DNA of 64,000 nt. Origin: Arthrobacter sp. ov118 (GTDB lineage Bacteria > Actinomycetota > Actinomycetes > Actinomycetales > Micrococcaceae). The position numbers were made by a program, and so were the translations under genes. The stretch spans positions 62,001-126,000 of the forward strand of contig NZ_FPAY01000007.1 in NCBI RefSeq assembly GCF_900116495.1, given 5' to 3'. The notes beneath the pieces are model-generated. The model was given only the letters and a program-made list of their open reading frames with translations. It had not been told where the DNA came from and did not search any database. Of this stretch, positions 1-8,666 are shown in pieces (position 1 is the stretch's first letter; every line of letters begins with the position of its first letter).

Positions 1-1
1 C

Positions 2-652
2 TATGAGATCGCCAACTACATCCAGGCCGTCGAGCAGCTCACCACCACGACATTGCGCAACGTCGTCGGCGGGCTCAACCTTGAGGAAGCGCTGACGTCG
101 CGCGACCAGATCAACGGCCAGCTCCGTGGCGTCCTCGACGAGGCGACGGGACGCTGGGGCATCAGGGTCTCCCGGGTGGAGCTCAAGGCGATCGATCCGC
201 CGCATTCGATCCAGGATTCGATGGAGAAGCAGATGCGTGCCGAGCGTGACCGCCGGGCCGCCATCCTGACTGCGGAAGGCACCAAGCAGTCCGCCATTCT
301 CACCGCCGAAGGCCAGCGCCAGTCGTCCATCCTGAAAGCCGAAGGCGACGCCAAAGCCGCGATCCTGCGGGCTGACGGCGAGGCGCAGGCCATCCAGAAG
401 GTCTTCGACGCGATCCACAAGGGCAATCCGGACCCGAAGCTGCTGGCATACCAGTACCTCCAGACCCTTCCGAAAATCGCGGACGGCTCCTCGAACAAGC
501 TGTGGATCATTCCCAGCGAGGTTGGCGACGCCCTGAAGGGCATCGGCAGCGTTCTGGGAACCGGCGCAACGCCGGAACCGCCCCCGGCTCCGGCACAGGG
601 AGTCGATCCGCTGTCTGCGCCCGGCGCCGACAGGCCGGGCAGCCGACCATAG
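2..652 (+). CDS. SPFH/band-7 (stomatin-like) protein, 5' partial
   Basis: The gene enters the window already open; the frame reads from base 2 to a TAG at 650-652, giving about 216 residues. The visible part is the end of the SPFH core (a segment around VELKAIDPPHSIQDSMEKQM is typical of stomatin/prohibitin relatives). It is followed by an Ala/Glu-rich helix made of four 11-residue units beginning I-L-x-A-(E/D)-G (codons from base 263), and then a Pro-rich tail. Such proteins are membrane-anchored oligomeric scaffolds that often work with NfeD-like or protease partners. The N-terminal membrane segment lies outside the window. The family assignment is firm; the specific role is unknown. Confidence 0.88.
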   Translation, partial: YEIANYIQAVEQLTTTTLRNVVGGLNLEEALTSRDQINGQLRGVLDEATGRWGIRVSRVELKAIDPPHSIQDSMEKQMRAERDRRAAILTAEGTKQSAILTAEGQRQSSILKAEGDAKAAILRADGEAQAIQKVFDAIHKGNPDPKLLAYQYLQTLPKIADGSSNKLWIIPSEVGDALKGIGSVLGTGATPEPPPAPAQGVDPLSAPGADRPGSRP

Positions 653-800
653 GCGCCCTGGAAGGCTAGGTGCGCGCCCCTGGTTGGGCCCCGCGACATG
701 GCCCCGCGGCCCGGACCTTCCGTCCCGGCCGCGGGGCCCTGTCGGCTTAAGGGGATCCGGCGGGTACACGATACGCAGCTCACACCCGCGGGCCACTCGC

Positions 801-830
801 TTTACCTCGCGTGCACCACTCCCGTATACT
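801..830 (+). promoter_or_regulatory. Housekeeping-type promoter candidate for rbpA
   Basis: TTTACC (801-806) and TATACT (825-830) are separated by 18 bases. The -10 is a close match to the primary sigma-factor consensus. It lies about 220 bases before the rbpA start. Confidence 0.45.
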
Positions 831-860
831 TGAATATTTGTCCGGGCGGTTCAGCCGACC

Positions 861-886
861 GGAACAAAAACGCTTCGCAAGGCGTT
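861..886 (+). promoter_or_regulatory. SigH/SigR-type (thiol-oxidative stress) promoter candidate for rbpA
   Basis: GGAACA (861-866), 16 bases, then CGTT (883-886) matches the SigH/SigR-type pattern GGAAYA-N16/17-SGTT. In Streptomyces rbpA is a known SigR target, so location and sequence agree. The 5' leader would be about 155 bases. The promoter call is by sequence match only. Confidence 0.6.
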
Positions 887-1048
887 CATTTATATGACGT
901 CACCAATCAGTTTTGCCACTGCGGACCAGCCTCTCGCCCGACCACCCCGGGCCGTTGCGGTACAGCGCAGTGCAACCAGAAGTCCGGCGCCTGACGGTCC
1001 CCGGATACCGCAGGGCTGGACCCTGCGAACCGAATAGAGGGAGAAAAG

Positions 1049-1396
1049 ATGAGCGATCGCAGCCTGCGGGGAATGCGCCTTGGCGCACAGAGCATGGAGA
1101 CCGAATCCGGCGTCGAACCGGCTCCGCGCCAGCGGGTTGAATACCGTTGCGAGGACGGCGAGCAGGTGTTCGTGACGTTCTCCTCCGAAGCTGAAATCCC
1201 CCCAGTTTGGGTGTCGAAGACGGGCAAGGAAGCCTTGCTGGTGGATGGCGAACGCCCCACCAACAGCAACGAAAAGGCAGTGCGCACGCACTGGGACATG
1301 CTGCTGGAGCGCCGTAGCCTCCCCGAGCTTGAGCAGATCCTCGAAGACCGCCTGACGATCCTGCGTGAACGCCGCGGCGAACGCCGCTCGGCCTAG
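1049..1396 (+). CDS. rbpA: RNA polymerase-binding protein RbpA
   Basis: This 115-residue protein is the actinobacterial transcription factor that binds RNA polymerase and the group 1/2 sigma factors and stabilises the open promoter complex. The order of parts fits the family: a basic N-terminal tail (LRGMRLGAQSMET), a small beta-barrel core (about 28-75), and a C-terminal sigma-interaction helix region beginning THWDMLLERRS (about 80-108). Length agrees with the roughly 110 residues usual for RbpA. The ATG has a good ribosome-binding site 5 bases upstream (AGAGGGAGA). A long leader with a SigH/SigR-like promoter precedes it and a strong hairpin terminator follows it. Confidence 0.97.
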   Translation: MSDRSLRGMRLGAQSMETESGVEPAPRQRVEYRCEDGEQVFVTFSSEAEIPPVWVSKTGKEALLVDGERPTNSNEKAVRTHWDMLLERRSLPELEQILEDRLTILRERRGERRSA

Positions 1397-1433
1397 CCGC
1401 CTGGCCGGCCAGCGAATCCGCTGAGGCCAGACA

Positions 1434-1480
1434 AAAAGGACCGGGCCCGCATCACCTGATGATGCGGGCCCGGTCCTTTT
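1434..1480. terminator. Bidirectional intrinsic terminator between rbpA and ppm1
   Basis: A perfect 19-bp inverted repeat (1434-1452 and 1462-1480) with a 9-base loop has A4 at the left end and T4 at the right end. It can therefore terminate transcription from both sides. It sits between the convergent 3' ends of rbpA and the mannosyltransferase gene. Confidence 0.93.
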
Positions 1481-1523
1481 CTGCTGCCGGGTGCCGTCCG
1501 ATTCGGCGCACGTCTCCGGTCTG

Positions 1524-2258
1524 CTAGGCGTCCTTCTTGCCCCTGAGCTTGTTCCAGCGCGCGGTAAGGCCCCATTTCGTGACGTTGACCATGGCCTCCA
1601 CCACGATGTTTCCGCTCATTTTCGAAGCGCCGAGTTCACGCTCAACGAACGTGATGGGGCGTTCGACGATCGTCAGGCCGAGCTTGGCCACGCGCCAGGC
1701 CAGATCCACTTGGAAGCCGTAGCCGACCGAGTCCACCGCATCCAGATTCAGTTTTTCGAGAGTGGTCCGGCGGAAGGCCCGGAAACCGCCCGTGACATCC
1801 TTGATCTTTACGCCCAGCATGATCCGGGCGTAGGTGCTGCCTACGCGGCTGATGGCCTGCCGGTACACGGGCCAGTTGACGACCCGGCCGCCGGGAACCC
1901 AGCGTGAGCCCATGGCAAGGTCCGCGCCCTGCTCCACGGCCTCGATCAGTTGGGGCAGCTGCTCGGGCTGGTGGGAGCCGTCGGCGTCCATCTCCACGAG
2001 GATGTCATAGCCGGCATCCAGGCCCCATTGGAAGCCGGCGATGTACGCGGCTCCCAGCCCGGCCTTTCCGGCCCGGTGCAGGACATGGACCTGCCCGTCT
2101 TCGGCGGCCATGCTGTCCGCCAGCTGCCCGGTGCCGTCGGGGCTGTTGTCGTCGACAACCAGCACGTCGGAGGCCGGCACAGCAGTGCGGAGGCGACCGA
2201 GGGTCTTGGGCAACGATTCCAGCTCGTTATAGGTGGGGATGATGGTGAGGACACGCAC
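1524..2258 (-). CDS. ppm1: Polyprenol-phosphate mannose synthase (GT2 family)
   Basis: The 244-residue product is a GT-A fold family 2 glycosyltransferase of the dolichol-phosphate mannose synthase type. It transfers mannose from GDP-mannose to polyprenyl phosphate, the donor for lipoglycan and protein mannosylation outside the membrane. Evidence: N-terminal IIPTYNE, VVDDNSPDGT at about 34-43, and the metal-binding DAD at 91-93 followed by GSHQPE. There is no C-terminal membrane domain and no fused Lnt (apolipoprotein acyltransferase) domain, unlike M. tuberculosis Ppm1. The start is GTG with AAGGAAAGG upstream. Its own promoter is likely (TATAAT at 2339-2334). Confidence 0.9.
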   Translation of the reverse strand: MRVLTIIPTYNELESLPKTLGRLRTAVPASDVLVVDDNSPDGTGQLADSMAAEDGQVHVLHRAGKAGLGAAYIAGFQWGLDAGYDILVEMDADGSHQPEQLPQLIEAVEQGADLAMGSRWVPGGRVVNWPVYRQAISRVGSTYARIMLGVKIKDVTGGFRAFRRTTLEKLNLDAVDSVGYGFQVDLAWRVAKLGLTIVERPITFVERELGASKMSGNIVVEAMVNVTKWGLTARWNKLRGKKDA

Positions 2259-2745
2259 AGCGAGGCCTTTCCTTGAAGGGAGCAGTCGGGGCGCCCGCTA
2301 AGAACTGTCGTGGAGTTCCAGGCGCAAGTTCCCATTATAGAGAGTCGCACGCGGTCCCGGGCCCGCTGACCCCCGGGCAGGTCCACCCGCTTCGGGCCAG
2401 TACCGGCAGGCCACGAAAATTGTGGCGCCGAACCGTTTTCTGCTGCGAAGTGGACCCGCCCCTCGGGGTTCCCATGGTCATGACCACAAGAGCTACCGCG
2501 GTGGCGGCAACTTGGAATAGACCGGGGACTGCCGGAGCCTGCGCGAACGCAACCCTCCGTTGACCCTCAATGCTACGGGGGCGCCAAAATCTGTCAACCA
2601 AGCTGTGACCTGCCGATTTGTCCATCGTCGCAGTTCAGGACTGACTCGCCCAGGTCAATGTTTCGGGCGCACCGACCAATGAGGTCGCCGGATGACGGGG
2701 ACGGCGGAGGCCGCCGGATGACATGCTCCCGCGTCCGCCCGCGGG
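2259..2745. other. Intergenic region between ppm1 and the amidohydrolase
   Basis: This stretch of 487 bases separates the start of ppm1 from the stop of the amidohydrolase gene; both are on the minus strand. The 96-codon minus-strand frame at 2335-2625 has no recognisable domain or ribosome-binding site. The only element supported is the ppm1 promoter near 2334-2339. Confidence 0.5.
2334..2339 (-). promoter_or_regulatory. -10 box for ppm1
   Basis: A perfect TATAAT on the minus strand lies 75 bases before the ppm1 GTG. No convincing -35 is visible at the usual spacing. Confidence 0.45.
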
Positions 2746-4446
2746 TCAGGCGCCAAGGGCGCCGCTGGCGTAAAGTTCCTGGCCGTCCCGGACTGTTTGG
2801 AGGCACAAAGGATCGTTGCCCGTGTCCAGCGCCGGCAGGAGCGGAGTGCGTGCCCGCGGATCCGTGCTCCAGGACTGCACCCGTCCGTCGGCAACCTGGA
2901 CCATGAGTTCCTCGACTTCCCAAACCGCGAAGCTGGCCGGGGCGCCGGGCACCAGCTGCCCGGCCATGGGGTTGCGGTAACGGGCTGCACGCCAACCGGC
3001 ACGGGTGTGGCCCAGGAACGCGGCGCGGGCGGAGATCTGTTCTGCCGGATTATTGTGCTCTAGGCACGCGCGAACGCTGGACCACGGGCGCAGCGGCGTC
3101 ACGGGGCTGTCACTGCCGAAGCAAATCGGCACGCCGGCAGCATAGAAACTTCCAAAGGGATTCATGCCCAGTTGGCGGGAGCCCAGGCGCTGCTGATACA
3201 GGCTGTCCGCGCCTCCCCACAGGGCGTCAAAGACGGGCTGGGCGCTGACCGTCACGGAATAGCGTGCCAGCCGGCTGATTGCCGCGGGATCCGCAAGCTC
3301 CACATGTTCGAACCGGTGCCCCGCCGCCCGGATACGTTGCTCCCCTACTTCGGCGGCGGCCAGATCGAGAGCATCGAGGGCCGCGTCGAGGCCGGCGTCG
3401 CCAATCACATGGAAGCCGGCCTGGATGCCCAGGAGCGAGCACGCGGCAAGATGGGCGGCTGCCTCGGCCGCGGAAAGGTACCGGCTGCCCCGCTCCCCCG
3501 GCGCGTCAGCGTAATCGGCGCGCAGGGCAGCCGTCCGTGAGCCGATCGAACCGTCGATGTTGAGGTCACCGGCAAGGCCCAGAACCGATACGCCCAATCC
3601 GTCCAGGATGGACCGGGCATGGTCCGCAGAGGTGGCCAGCTCGCCCCAGTAAGGCAGGACCTCGGGCACCGCCGTGTCGTTCGCACCGCCGCCGTTCACA
3701 GCGGTGCCATTCACACCGCCGCCGGGGCCGCTGTTCCAGGCCGCCGCGGCCCGCAGGTCCTCGACGCCTCCGATGTGCGGAGCCGCCATCTCGGCGACGG
3801 CCACATATCCGTTGGCGGCCGCCTCGGCGAGGGCACGCTGCTGGTAGCCGCGGAGCGTCTCGGCAGGCAGCATGCGGGCCACACGGCGGGCCGCGGTGTG
3901 CGCGGAGCGCTTGACCTGGCTGCCGGCGTCGTGGCCGTCCAGTGCTTCCAGCCCCGCCGCAGCGGCAAGCGAACTCGACACCAGGGCCGAGTGCGCGTCT
4001 ACCCGGGAGAGGTAGACCTGCCGGCCGCCGGCTGCGCGTTCGATTTCCTCCCGGCTAGGCAGTGCTGGATCGCTCCACGTGGTCTCGTCCCAGCCGTGGC
4101 CCAGCACCGTTCCGCCCCCACCAGAGGCCGAGGCGGAAGCGGCGGCGACGGCGTCGAGCAGTTCGGCGGCCGAGCGTACGCCTGCGAGCTGGATCGAGCC
4201 CAGCGCGATGCCGGTTTCAGTCAGGTGCACGTGGGAATCGACAAAGCCCGGCGCCAAAAGCGCCCCCTGCAAATCGATCACCGCCATGGAGGAATCCGCG
4301 ATGGAGGTGGCGGCCTGCTCCGAACCCACCCAGGCGACGGTGTCGCCGTCGACGAGCATCGCCGTCGCAAACGGATCGGCCGCCGTGTAGACGGAGCCGT
4401 TGCGGTACAGCGTGACCTTGCGGGGGGCGGCCGGTGAAGCGGTCAT
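2746..4446 (-). CDS. Amidohydrolase family protein (YtcJ-like)
   Basis: The product is a 566-residue metal-dependent hydrolase of the amidohydrolase_3 type; the substrate cannot be told from sequence. Evidence: the N-terminal beta-sandwich followed by GFVDSHVHL (His 72 and 74), a central HVIGDAGLDAAL, HRFEHVEL, and a C-terminal FGSDSPV with the catalytic-type aspartate. The start was placed at ATG 4446 because AAGGAG lies 10 bases upstream and the longer frame adds unconserved sequence. A low-complexity insert (NGTAV / NGGGAND repeats) sits near the middle. Probably transcribed with helY upstream (gap 120 bases). Confidence 0.85.
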   Translation of the reverse strand: MTASPAAPRKVTLYRNGSVYTAADPFATAMLVDGDTVAWVGSEQAATSIADSSMAVIDLQGALLAPGFVDSHVHLTETGIALGSIQLAGVRSAAELLDAVAAASASASGGGGTVLGHGWDETTWSDPALPSREEIERAAGGRQVYLSRVDAHSALVSSSLAAAAGLEALDGHDAGSQVKRSAHTAARRVARMLPAETLRGYQQRALAEAAANGYVAVAEMAAPHIGGVEDLRAAAAWNSGPGGGVNGTAVNGGGANDTAVPEVLPYWGELATSADHARSILDGLGVSVLGLAGDLNIDGSIGSRTAALRADYADAPGERGSRYLSAAEAAAHLAACSLLGIQAGFHVIGDAGLDAALDALDLAAAEVGEQRIRAAGHRFEHVELADPAAISRLARYSVTVSAQPVFDALWGGADSLYQQRLGSRQLGMNPFGSFYAAGVPICFGSDSPVTPLRPWSSVRACLEHNNPAEQISARAAFLGHTRAGWRAARYRNPMAGQLVPGAPASFAVWEVEELMVQVADGRVQSWSTDPRARTPLLPALDTGNDPLCLQTVRDGQELYASGALGA

Positions 4447-4566
4447 GGGACGGGAACTCCTTGAGGCTAGCGGCCGGCTCGCGGCCGGCAATTTGCGAAA
4501 TAGGCACATGAAAAATACTGGAAGACCTGGTGGGCGCCCGGAGCGTGCCGGACGGCACGGCGCCCC

Positions 4567-7494
4567 TTACGCCACCGAGGAATAAGCGACGACGCCGCGT
4601 TTGATGAGTTTGATGGACTGCGCGCAGAGCCGCGCAATGCGGGGGTCGAGGGTCGGGATGTCGGCCAGCTGGTCCAGGAGGTCGATCACCTGTTTGACCC
4701 ACCGGACAAAGTCACCTGCGGCCAGGTCCGTGCCGCTCAGCACCTCCTGGAGGTGGCGGCCCTTGGCCCATTTGAAGATGGGCCAGACGAGGCCGAGTTC
4801 CGGTTCTCCGGTGAGCGGCAGTTTGTTGGCCTCCTCCACGTCCTCCAGGGCGGACCACTCGCGGACCACGGTGTCCACCGCAGACTCCAGCGAGACGCTC
4901 GGCATCTTCGGCCGCAGGCCGCGGTCCTCGCGTTTGGCCTGGTAGACCAGCGCGCTGGCCAGCGCGGCGATTTCGGCGGCGTCGAGATCGTTAAACGCGC
5001 CCATCCGCAGGGACTGCGAGATCAGCAGGTCCTTTTCACCGTAGATCCGCCGCAGCCGCTGACCGTCCGGGCTGATAGAGAGCCCCCCGCCGTCCGACGT
5101 GTCCAGGTAGCCATAGCTGGTCAGGACGCCGCACACGCGGTCGAACGTTTTGGCGATGGTGTTGGTCCGGCCCTGAATTTGACGGATCAGCCCGTCGGTT
5201 TCCTGACGAAGCTTCCACCAGCGTTCGGACCACCGGGCATGGTCCTCACGTTCGCTGCAGCCATGGCACGGGTGGGCGCGGAGCTCCCGGCGCAATTCCG
5301 CGATCCGCTTCTCCTGGTTGGGGGCGGCCGCGGACCGGCCAAAGTCGTCGTCGCGGCGCGGAGGAGCCGGGGGCCGTTGCTCGCGGATCGCGTTCCTGGC
5401 CGAGGACGCGAGGTCCCGGCGGGATTTGGGGACCTTCGCGTTGAAGGACTTGGGAATCCTGATCCGGGTGATCGGCGACAACGGTCCTTCCACGTCCTGC
5501 AGACCGATCCGGCGGAGCTGGTTGTCCAGCGTCATGACGGCCGGACGCGGTTCCCGGGACAGGTGGTCGGAGCTGAGCACCACCGCGAGTCCCGGCGACT
5601 TCCCGGAGGGAACGTCCACCACATCGCCCGGAAGCAGCCGGCTCAGGGAGTCCTCCGTAAGGGACTTTGCGGCCCGTGAGCTGGTCCTGGACGCCACCTT
5701 CTCGGCGTCGGCGAGGGCCCGCCGCAGCCGTGCGTACTCGGTGAAATCGCCCAGGTGGCACGTCATGGCCTTGCTGAACCCGGCGAGGGATTCCTCGCGG
5801 CTCCTGACCTGCCGGGCCAGGCCGACCACCGAGCGGTCCGCCTGGAACTGCGCAAAGGACGACTCGAGGATCTCCCGGGCACGGGGGCGGCCGAACTGGG
5901 CCAAGAGGTTGATGGACATGTTGTACGTTGGGCGAAAGCTTGAGTTGAGCGGGTAAGTCCGGCGGGAGGCGAGCCCGGCGACGGCGGCCGGATCAGTACC
6001 CGGCTGCCACAGGACCACGGCGTGGCCCTCGACGTCGATGCCGCGGCGGCCTGCCCGGCCGGTCAGCTGCGTGTACTCCCCCGCCGTGATGTTGACATGC
6101 GCCTCGCCGTTGAACTTGTCCAGCTTCTCCAGCACGACGCAGCGGGCCGGCATGTTGACGCCCAGGGCCAGTGTTTCAGTCGCGAAGACAGCTTTGACCA
6201 GGCCGTCAACGAACAGCTTTTCCACGACTTCCTTGAAGGTGGGCAGCATGCCGGCGTGGTGCGCGGCGAGTCCGCGCAGCAGTCCGTCGCGCCAGCTCCA
6301 AAAACCCAGCACGTCGAGGTCATCCGAGGGGATGTCCTGGGCAGCTTCGTCGACGCGCTGGGCAATGATCTGCTGTTCCCGCTCGTTGGTCAGCCAGAGT
6401 CCGGCCGAAACGCACTGGGCCACCGCCGCGTCGCAGCCCGCGCGGGAAAAGATGAACGTGATGGCCGGCAGGAGATCCTGCCGGTCCAGGCTGGCGATGA
6501 CCTGGGGCCTGCTGGCCTTCCGCACCGGGCTGCGCTGGCCGGCCTGGGGCTCGTCGCGCTGGTTGCGCTGGTTGCGCTGGTTCCGCTGGTTCCGCCCGCC
6601 GTGGCCAAAGCGGCCGCGGAAATTCATCTGGCTCTCGGCCCGCGCCATGGAAAGCAGTTCCGGGTTGACCTCGAAGCCGGCCTGTCGGGGCAGCCCGGCG
6701 GGAACGGCGGCAGTGACGGCGGTCGCGGTCGCGGCCGCGGCAACGGCCTCACTTCCCTCTACTTCAGCGGCAGGAGCGATTTCGTCAAACGTGGTATCGC
6801 CGGCGAACAGGTCGACGATCTTCCGGCCCACCATGACGTGCTGCCACAGGGGCACCGGTCGGTGTTCGGAGACGATCACGTCGGTCTGCCCGCGGACGGT
6901 ATCGAGCCAAGCACCGAACTCCTCGGCGTTGGAGACCGTGGCGCTCAGCGAGGCCACCTGGACTTCGCTGGGCAAGTGGATGATGACTTCTTCCCACACC
7001 GCGCCGCGGAACCGGTCGGCCAGGTAGTGAACCTCGTCCATGACCACGAAACCGAGGTCATCCAGGGTGTCCGAATCCGCGTAGAGCATATTGCGGAGCA
7101 CTTCGGTTGTCATCACCACCACCGGTGCGTCGCCGTTGATGCTCGTGTCCCCCGTCAGCAGGCCTACCCGGTCAGCGCCGTACTTGGCGGCCAACTCGGA
7201 GTACTTCTGGTTGCTCAGCGCCTTGATGGGCGTGGTGTAGAAGGCCTTGAGCCCGCGCTGGAGAGCCAGATAGACGGCGAACTCACCGACGATCGTCTTC
7301 CCGGCGCCTGTCGGGGCAGCCACCAGCACACCCCGGCCGGCCTGCAGGGAAAGGCACGCCTCACGCTGGAATTCGTCGAGTTCAAATTCGAGGGTGCGGA
7401 TGAAACCGCCCAAATGGGTCTTGGCTTCCGCAGCCCGCTCGACGCTGGCGCGGTAACGTTCGGATGGCGACTCCGGCCCGGAATGTGACGACAT
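4567..7494 (-). CDS. helY: Ski2/Mtr4-like DEVH-box RNA helicase HelY
   Basis: This 975-residue superfamily 2 helicase is related to yeast Ski2/Mtr4 and mycobacterial HelY, and is expected to unwind RNA in an ATP-dependent manner. Walker A (PTGAGKT) is at 61-67, DEVH at 153-156, SAT (SLSATVS) at about 182-188 and motif VI (QLTGRAGRRGID) in the second RecA domain. A low-complexity Ala- and Arg/Asn/Gln-rich insert at about 245-325 contains four RNQ units (301-312). The ATG is preceded by TAGGCT with 6 bases between, so the transcript is probably leaderless. It follows tatC, the usual actinobacterial order. Confidence 0.93.
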   Translation of the reverse strand: MSSHSGPESPSERYRASVERAAEAKTHLGGFIRTLEFELDEFQREACLSLQAGRGVLVAAPTGAGKTIVGEFAVYLALQRGLKAFYTTPIKALSNQKYSELAAKYGADRVGLLTGDTSINGDAPVVVMTTEVLRNMLYADSDTLDDLGFVVMDEVHYLADRFRGAVWEEVIIHLPSEVQVASLSATVSNAEEFGAWLDTVRGQTDVIVSEHRPVPLWQHVMVGRKIVDLFAGDTTFDEIAPAAEVEGSEAVAAAATATAVTAAVPAGLPRQAGFEVNPELLSMARAESQMNFRGRFGHGGRNQRNQRNQRNQRDEPQAGQRSPVRKASRPQVIASLDRQDLLPAITFIFSRAGCDAAVAQCVSAGLWLTNEREQQIIAQRVDEAAQDIPSDDLDVLGFWSWRDGLLRGLAAHHAGMLPTFKEVVEKLFVDGLVKAVFATETLALGVNMPARCVVLEKLDKFNGEAHVNITAGEYTQLTGRAGRRGIDVEGHAVVLWQPGTDPAAVAGLASRRTYPLNSSFRPTYNMSINLLAQFGRPRAREILESSFAQFQADRSVVGLARQVRSREESLAGFSKAMTCHLGDFTEYARLRRALADAEKVASRTSSRAAKSLTEDSLSRLLPGDVVDVPSGKSPGLAVVLSSDHLSREPRPAVMTLDNQLRRIGLQDVEGPLSPITRIRIPKSFNAKVPKSRRDLASSARNAIREQRPPAPPRRDDDFGRSAAAPNQEKRIAELRRELRAHPCHGCSEREDHARWSERWWKLRQETDGLIRQIQGRTNTIAKTFDRVCGVLTSYGYLDTSDGGGLSISPDGQRLRRIYGEKDLLISQSLRMGAFNDLDAAEIAALASALVYQAKREDRGLRPKMPSVSLESAVDTVVREWSALEDVEEANKLPLTGEPELGLVWPIFKWAKGRHLQEVLSGTDLAAGDFVRWVKQVIDLLDQLADIPTLDPRIARLCAQSIKLIKRGVVAYSSVA

Positions 7495-7518
7495 ACTTCC
7501 AGCCTAATGCGCGAAAGC

Positions 7519-8355
7519 CTAGAGATTCTCCAGCTCGGAGCTGGGGGTGGCCTGGTCGGCTGTGGCTTCGGTCTCGGCGTCGCGTTTGACGGCGCGCCGT
7601 TCGCGCCGGCGGTCGTTGAGCAGGCAGAGCCCGATCGCGGCGAAGAACAGGACCAGCATGGGTCCGGCCAGGTAGAACATGCTCATGGCGTCGGCGCCAG
7701 GGGCGGCCATCGCAGCGAACAGGCAGACCAGGAACACCGTGATCCGCCAGCTCTTGACGAGCTGCTGGCCTTTGATGATGCCGGCCAGATTCAGCCCGAA
7801 CAGGACCACCGGGAGGAGGAACGCGATGCCGAAGGCGAGCAGCAGCCGCAGGACAAAGGACAGGTAGACCTGGGCGCTGATGAAGTTCGAGCCGCCCGAC
7901 GGCGTGAAATCGGTCAGGACGCGCACGGCGTTCGGCAGCACGAGCCAGGCCATCAGCACGCCGCCGATGAACAGCGGCACGGCCGCGGCCACGAAGGACA
8001 GGGCAAGGCGCCGTTCCTTCTTGTGCAGCCCGGGGACAATAAAGGCCCACAGCTGGTAAAGCCAGACGGGGCTGGCGATGATCAGGCCCAGGAACACTGA
8101 CACCTGGATCATGAGGTCGAAGGAGCTCGCGACGCCGTCGAAGTTCAGGGTGGCCTGCCGGCCCTCGTGCTGGTTCAGGTCACGGATCGGTTTGATCAGC
8201 GCCGCCAGCATCGGCTGGTAGACAAGGAAGCCCACCACGGTTCCGAGGACGACGGCGATTGCCGCCTTGAAGAGCCGGTTGCGCAGCTCCCTGAGGTGGT
8301 CAAGGAGCGCCATCCTCCCCTCGGGGTTCGATCGACGGCTCATGGTTACTGCCAT
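7519..8355 (-). CDS. tatC: Twin-arginine translocase subunit TatC
   Basis: This 278-residue, six-helix membrane protein is the receptor component that binds twin-arginine signal peptides and recruits TatA. The cytoplasmic N-terminus carries the conserved HLRELRNRLFKA with the essential glutamate. Hydrophobic segments follow at about 34-55, 85-107, 124-146, 173-195, 208-225 and 228-247. An acidic/charged tail ends the protein. It lies 6 bases downstream of tatA in the same direction. An internal ATG (MSRRSNPEG, four codons in) is an alternative start. Confidence 0.95.
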   Translation of the reverse strand: MAVTMSRRSNPEGRMALLDHLRELRNRLFKAAIAVVLGTVVGFLVYQPMLAALIKPIRDLNQHEGRQATLNFDGVASSFDLMIQVSVFLGLIIASPVWLYQLWAFIVPGLHKKERRLALSFVAAAVPLFIGGVLMAWLVLPNAVRVLTDFTPSGGSNFISAQVYLSFVLRLLLAFGIAFLLPVVLFGLNLAGIIKGQQLVKSWRITVFLVCLFAAMAAPGADAMSMFYLAGPMLVLFFAAIGLCLLNDRRRERRAVKRDAETEATADQATPSSELENL

Positions 8356-8361
8356 GCGGTC

Positions 8362-8631
8362 TTAGGCGCGGGTGGACGGCGGAACGTCGGTTCCGTCGCC
8401 GGTGCGGCTTTCCGGCGGGGTAGCCTGCGGGTGGTTGACGACCCTGCCCTCAACCGGTTCGGAGCCGTCCTTGGCGTCGGAGCCGCCGTCCTTTTTCATT
8501 TCGCGGACTTCGGACTTGAAAATGCGCATCGACTGGCCGAGGCTGCGGGCCATGCCCGGAAGCTTCGGTGCAGCGAACAGCACCAATGCCAGAACGATGA
8601 TGATGATGAGATGCCAGCCTTCAAGCCTCAT
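8362..8631 (-). CDS. tatA: Sec-independent translocase protein TatA
   Basis: An 89-residue protein with the TatA layout: a single N-terminal membrane helix (about 6-20), a hinge, then the amphipathic helix FAAPKLPGMARSLGQSMRIFKSEV and a charged flexible tail. TatA polymerises to form the passage for folded Tat substrates. The conserved F-x-x-x-K-L-P motif is present. The ATG has AAGGACC about 8 bases upstream. No tatB is adjacent; actinobacterial tatB is usually elsewhere. The gene is cotranscribed with tatC. Confidence 0.95.
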   Translation of the reverse strand: MRLEGWHLIIIIVLALVLFAAPKLPGMARSLGQSMRIFKSEVREMKKDGGSDAKDGSEPVEGRVVNHPQATPPESRTGDGTDVPPSTRA

Positions 8632-8666
8632 GACAGAAGGTCCTTTCGTTAAATTTCATCCTATGT

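Larger units (their letters stand above)
653..1048. other. Intergenic region upstream of rbpA
   Basis: This 396-base stretch has no convincing gene; the short open frames in it lack family features and overlap each other. It holds two promoter-like elements described separately (801-830 and 861-886) and therefore a long untranslated leader for rbpA. A purine-rich ribosome-binding site (AGAGGGAGA, 1036-1044) precedes the rbpA ATG. Confidence 0.6.

Noticed and set aside
698..994. Plus-strand frame of 98 codons before rbpA
   Set aside because: It overlaps both rbpA promoter elements and resembles no protein family.
2335..2625. Minus-strand frame of 96 codons in the ppm1-amidohydrolase gap
   Set aside because: No ribosome-binding site, no domain, and it overlaps the ppm1 promoter; looks like chance in GC-rich DNA.
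6022..7488. Long plus-strand frame antisense to helY
   Set aside because: It is the complement of a clear helicase gene; long antisense frames are expected in GC-rich genomes.
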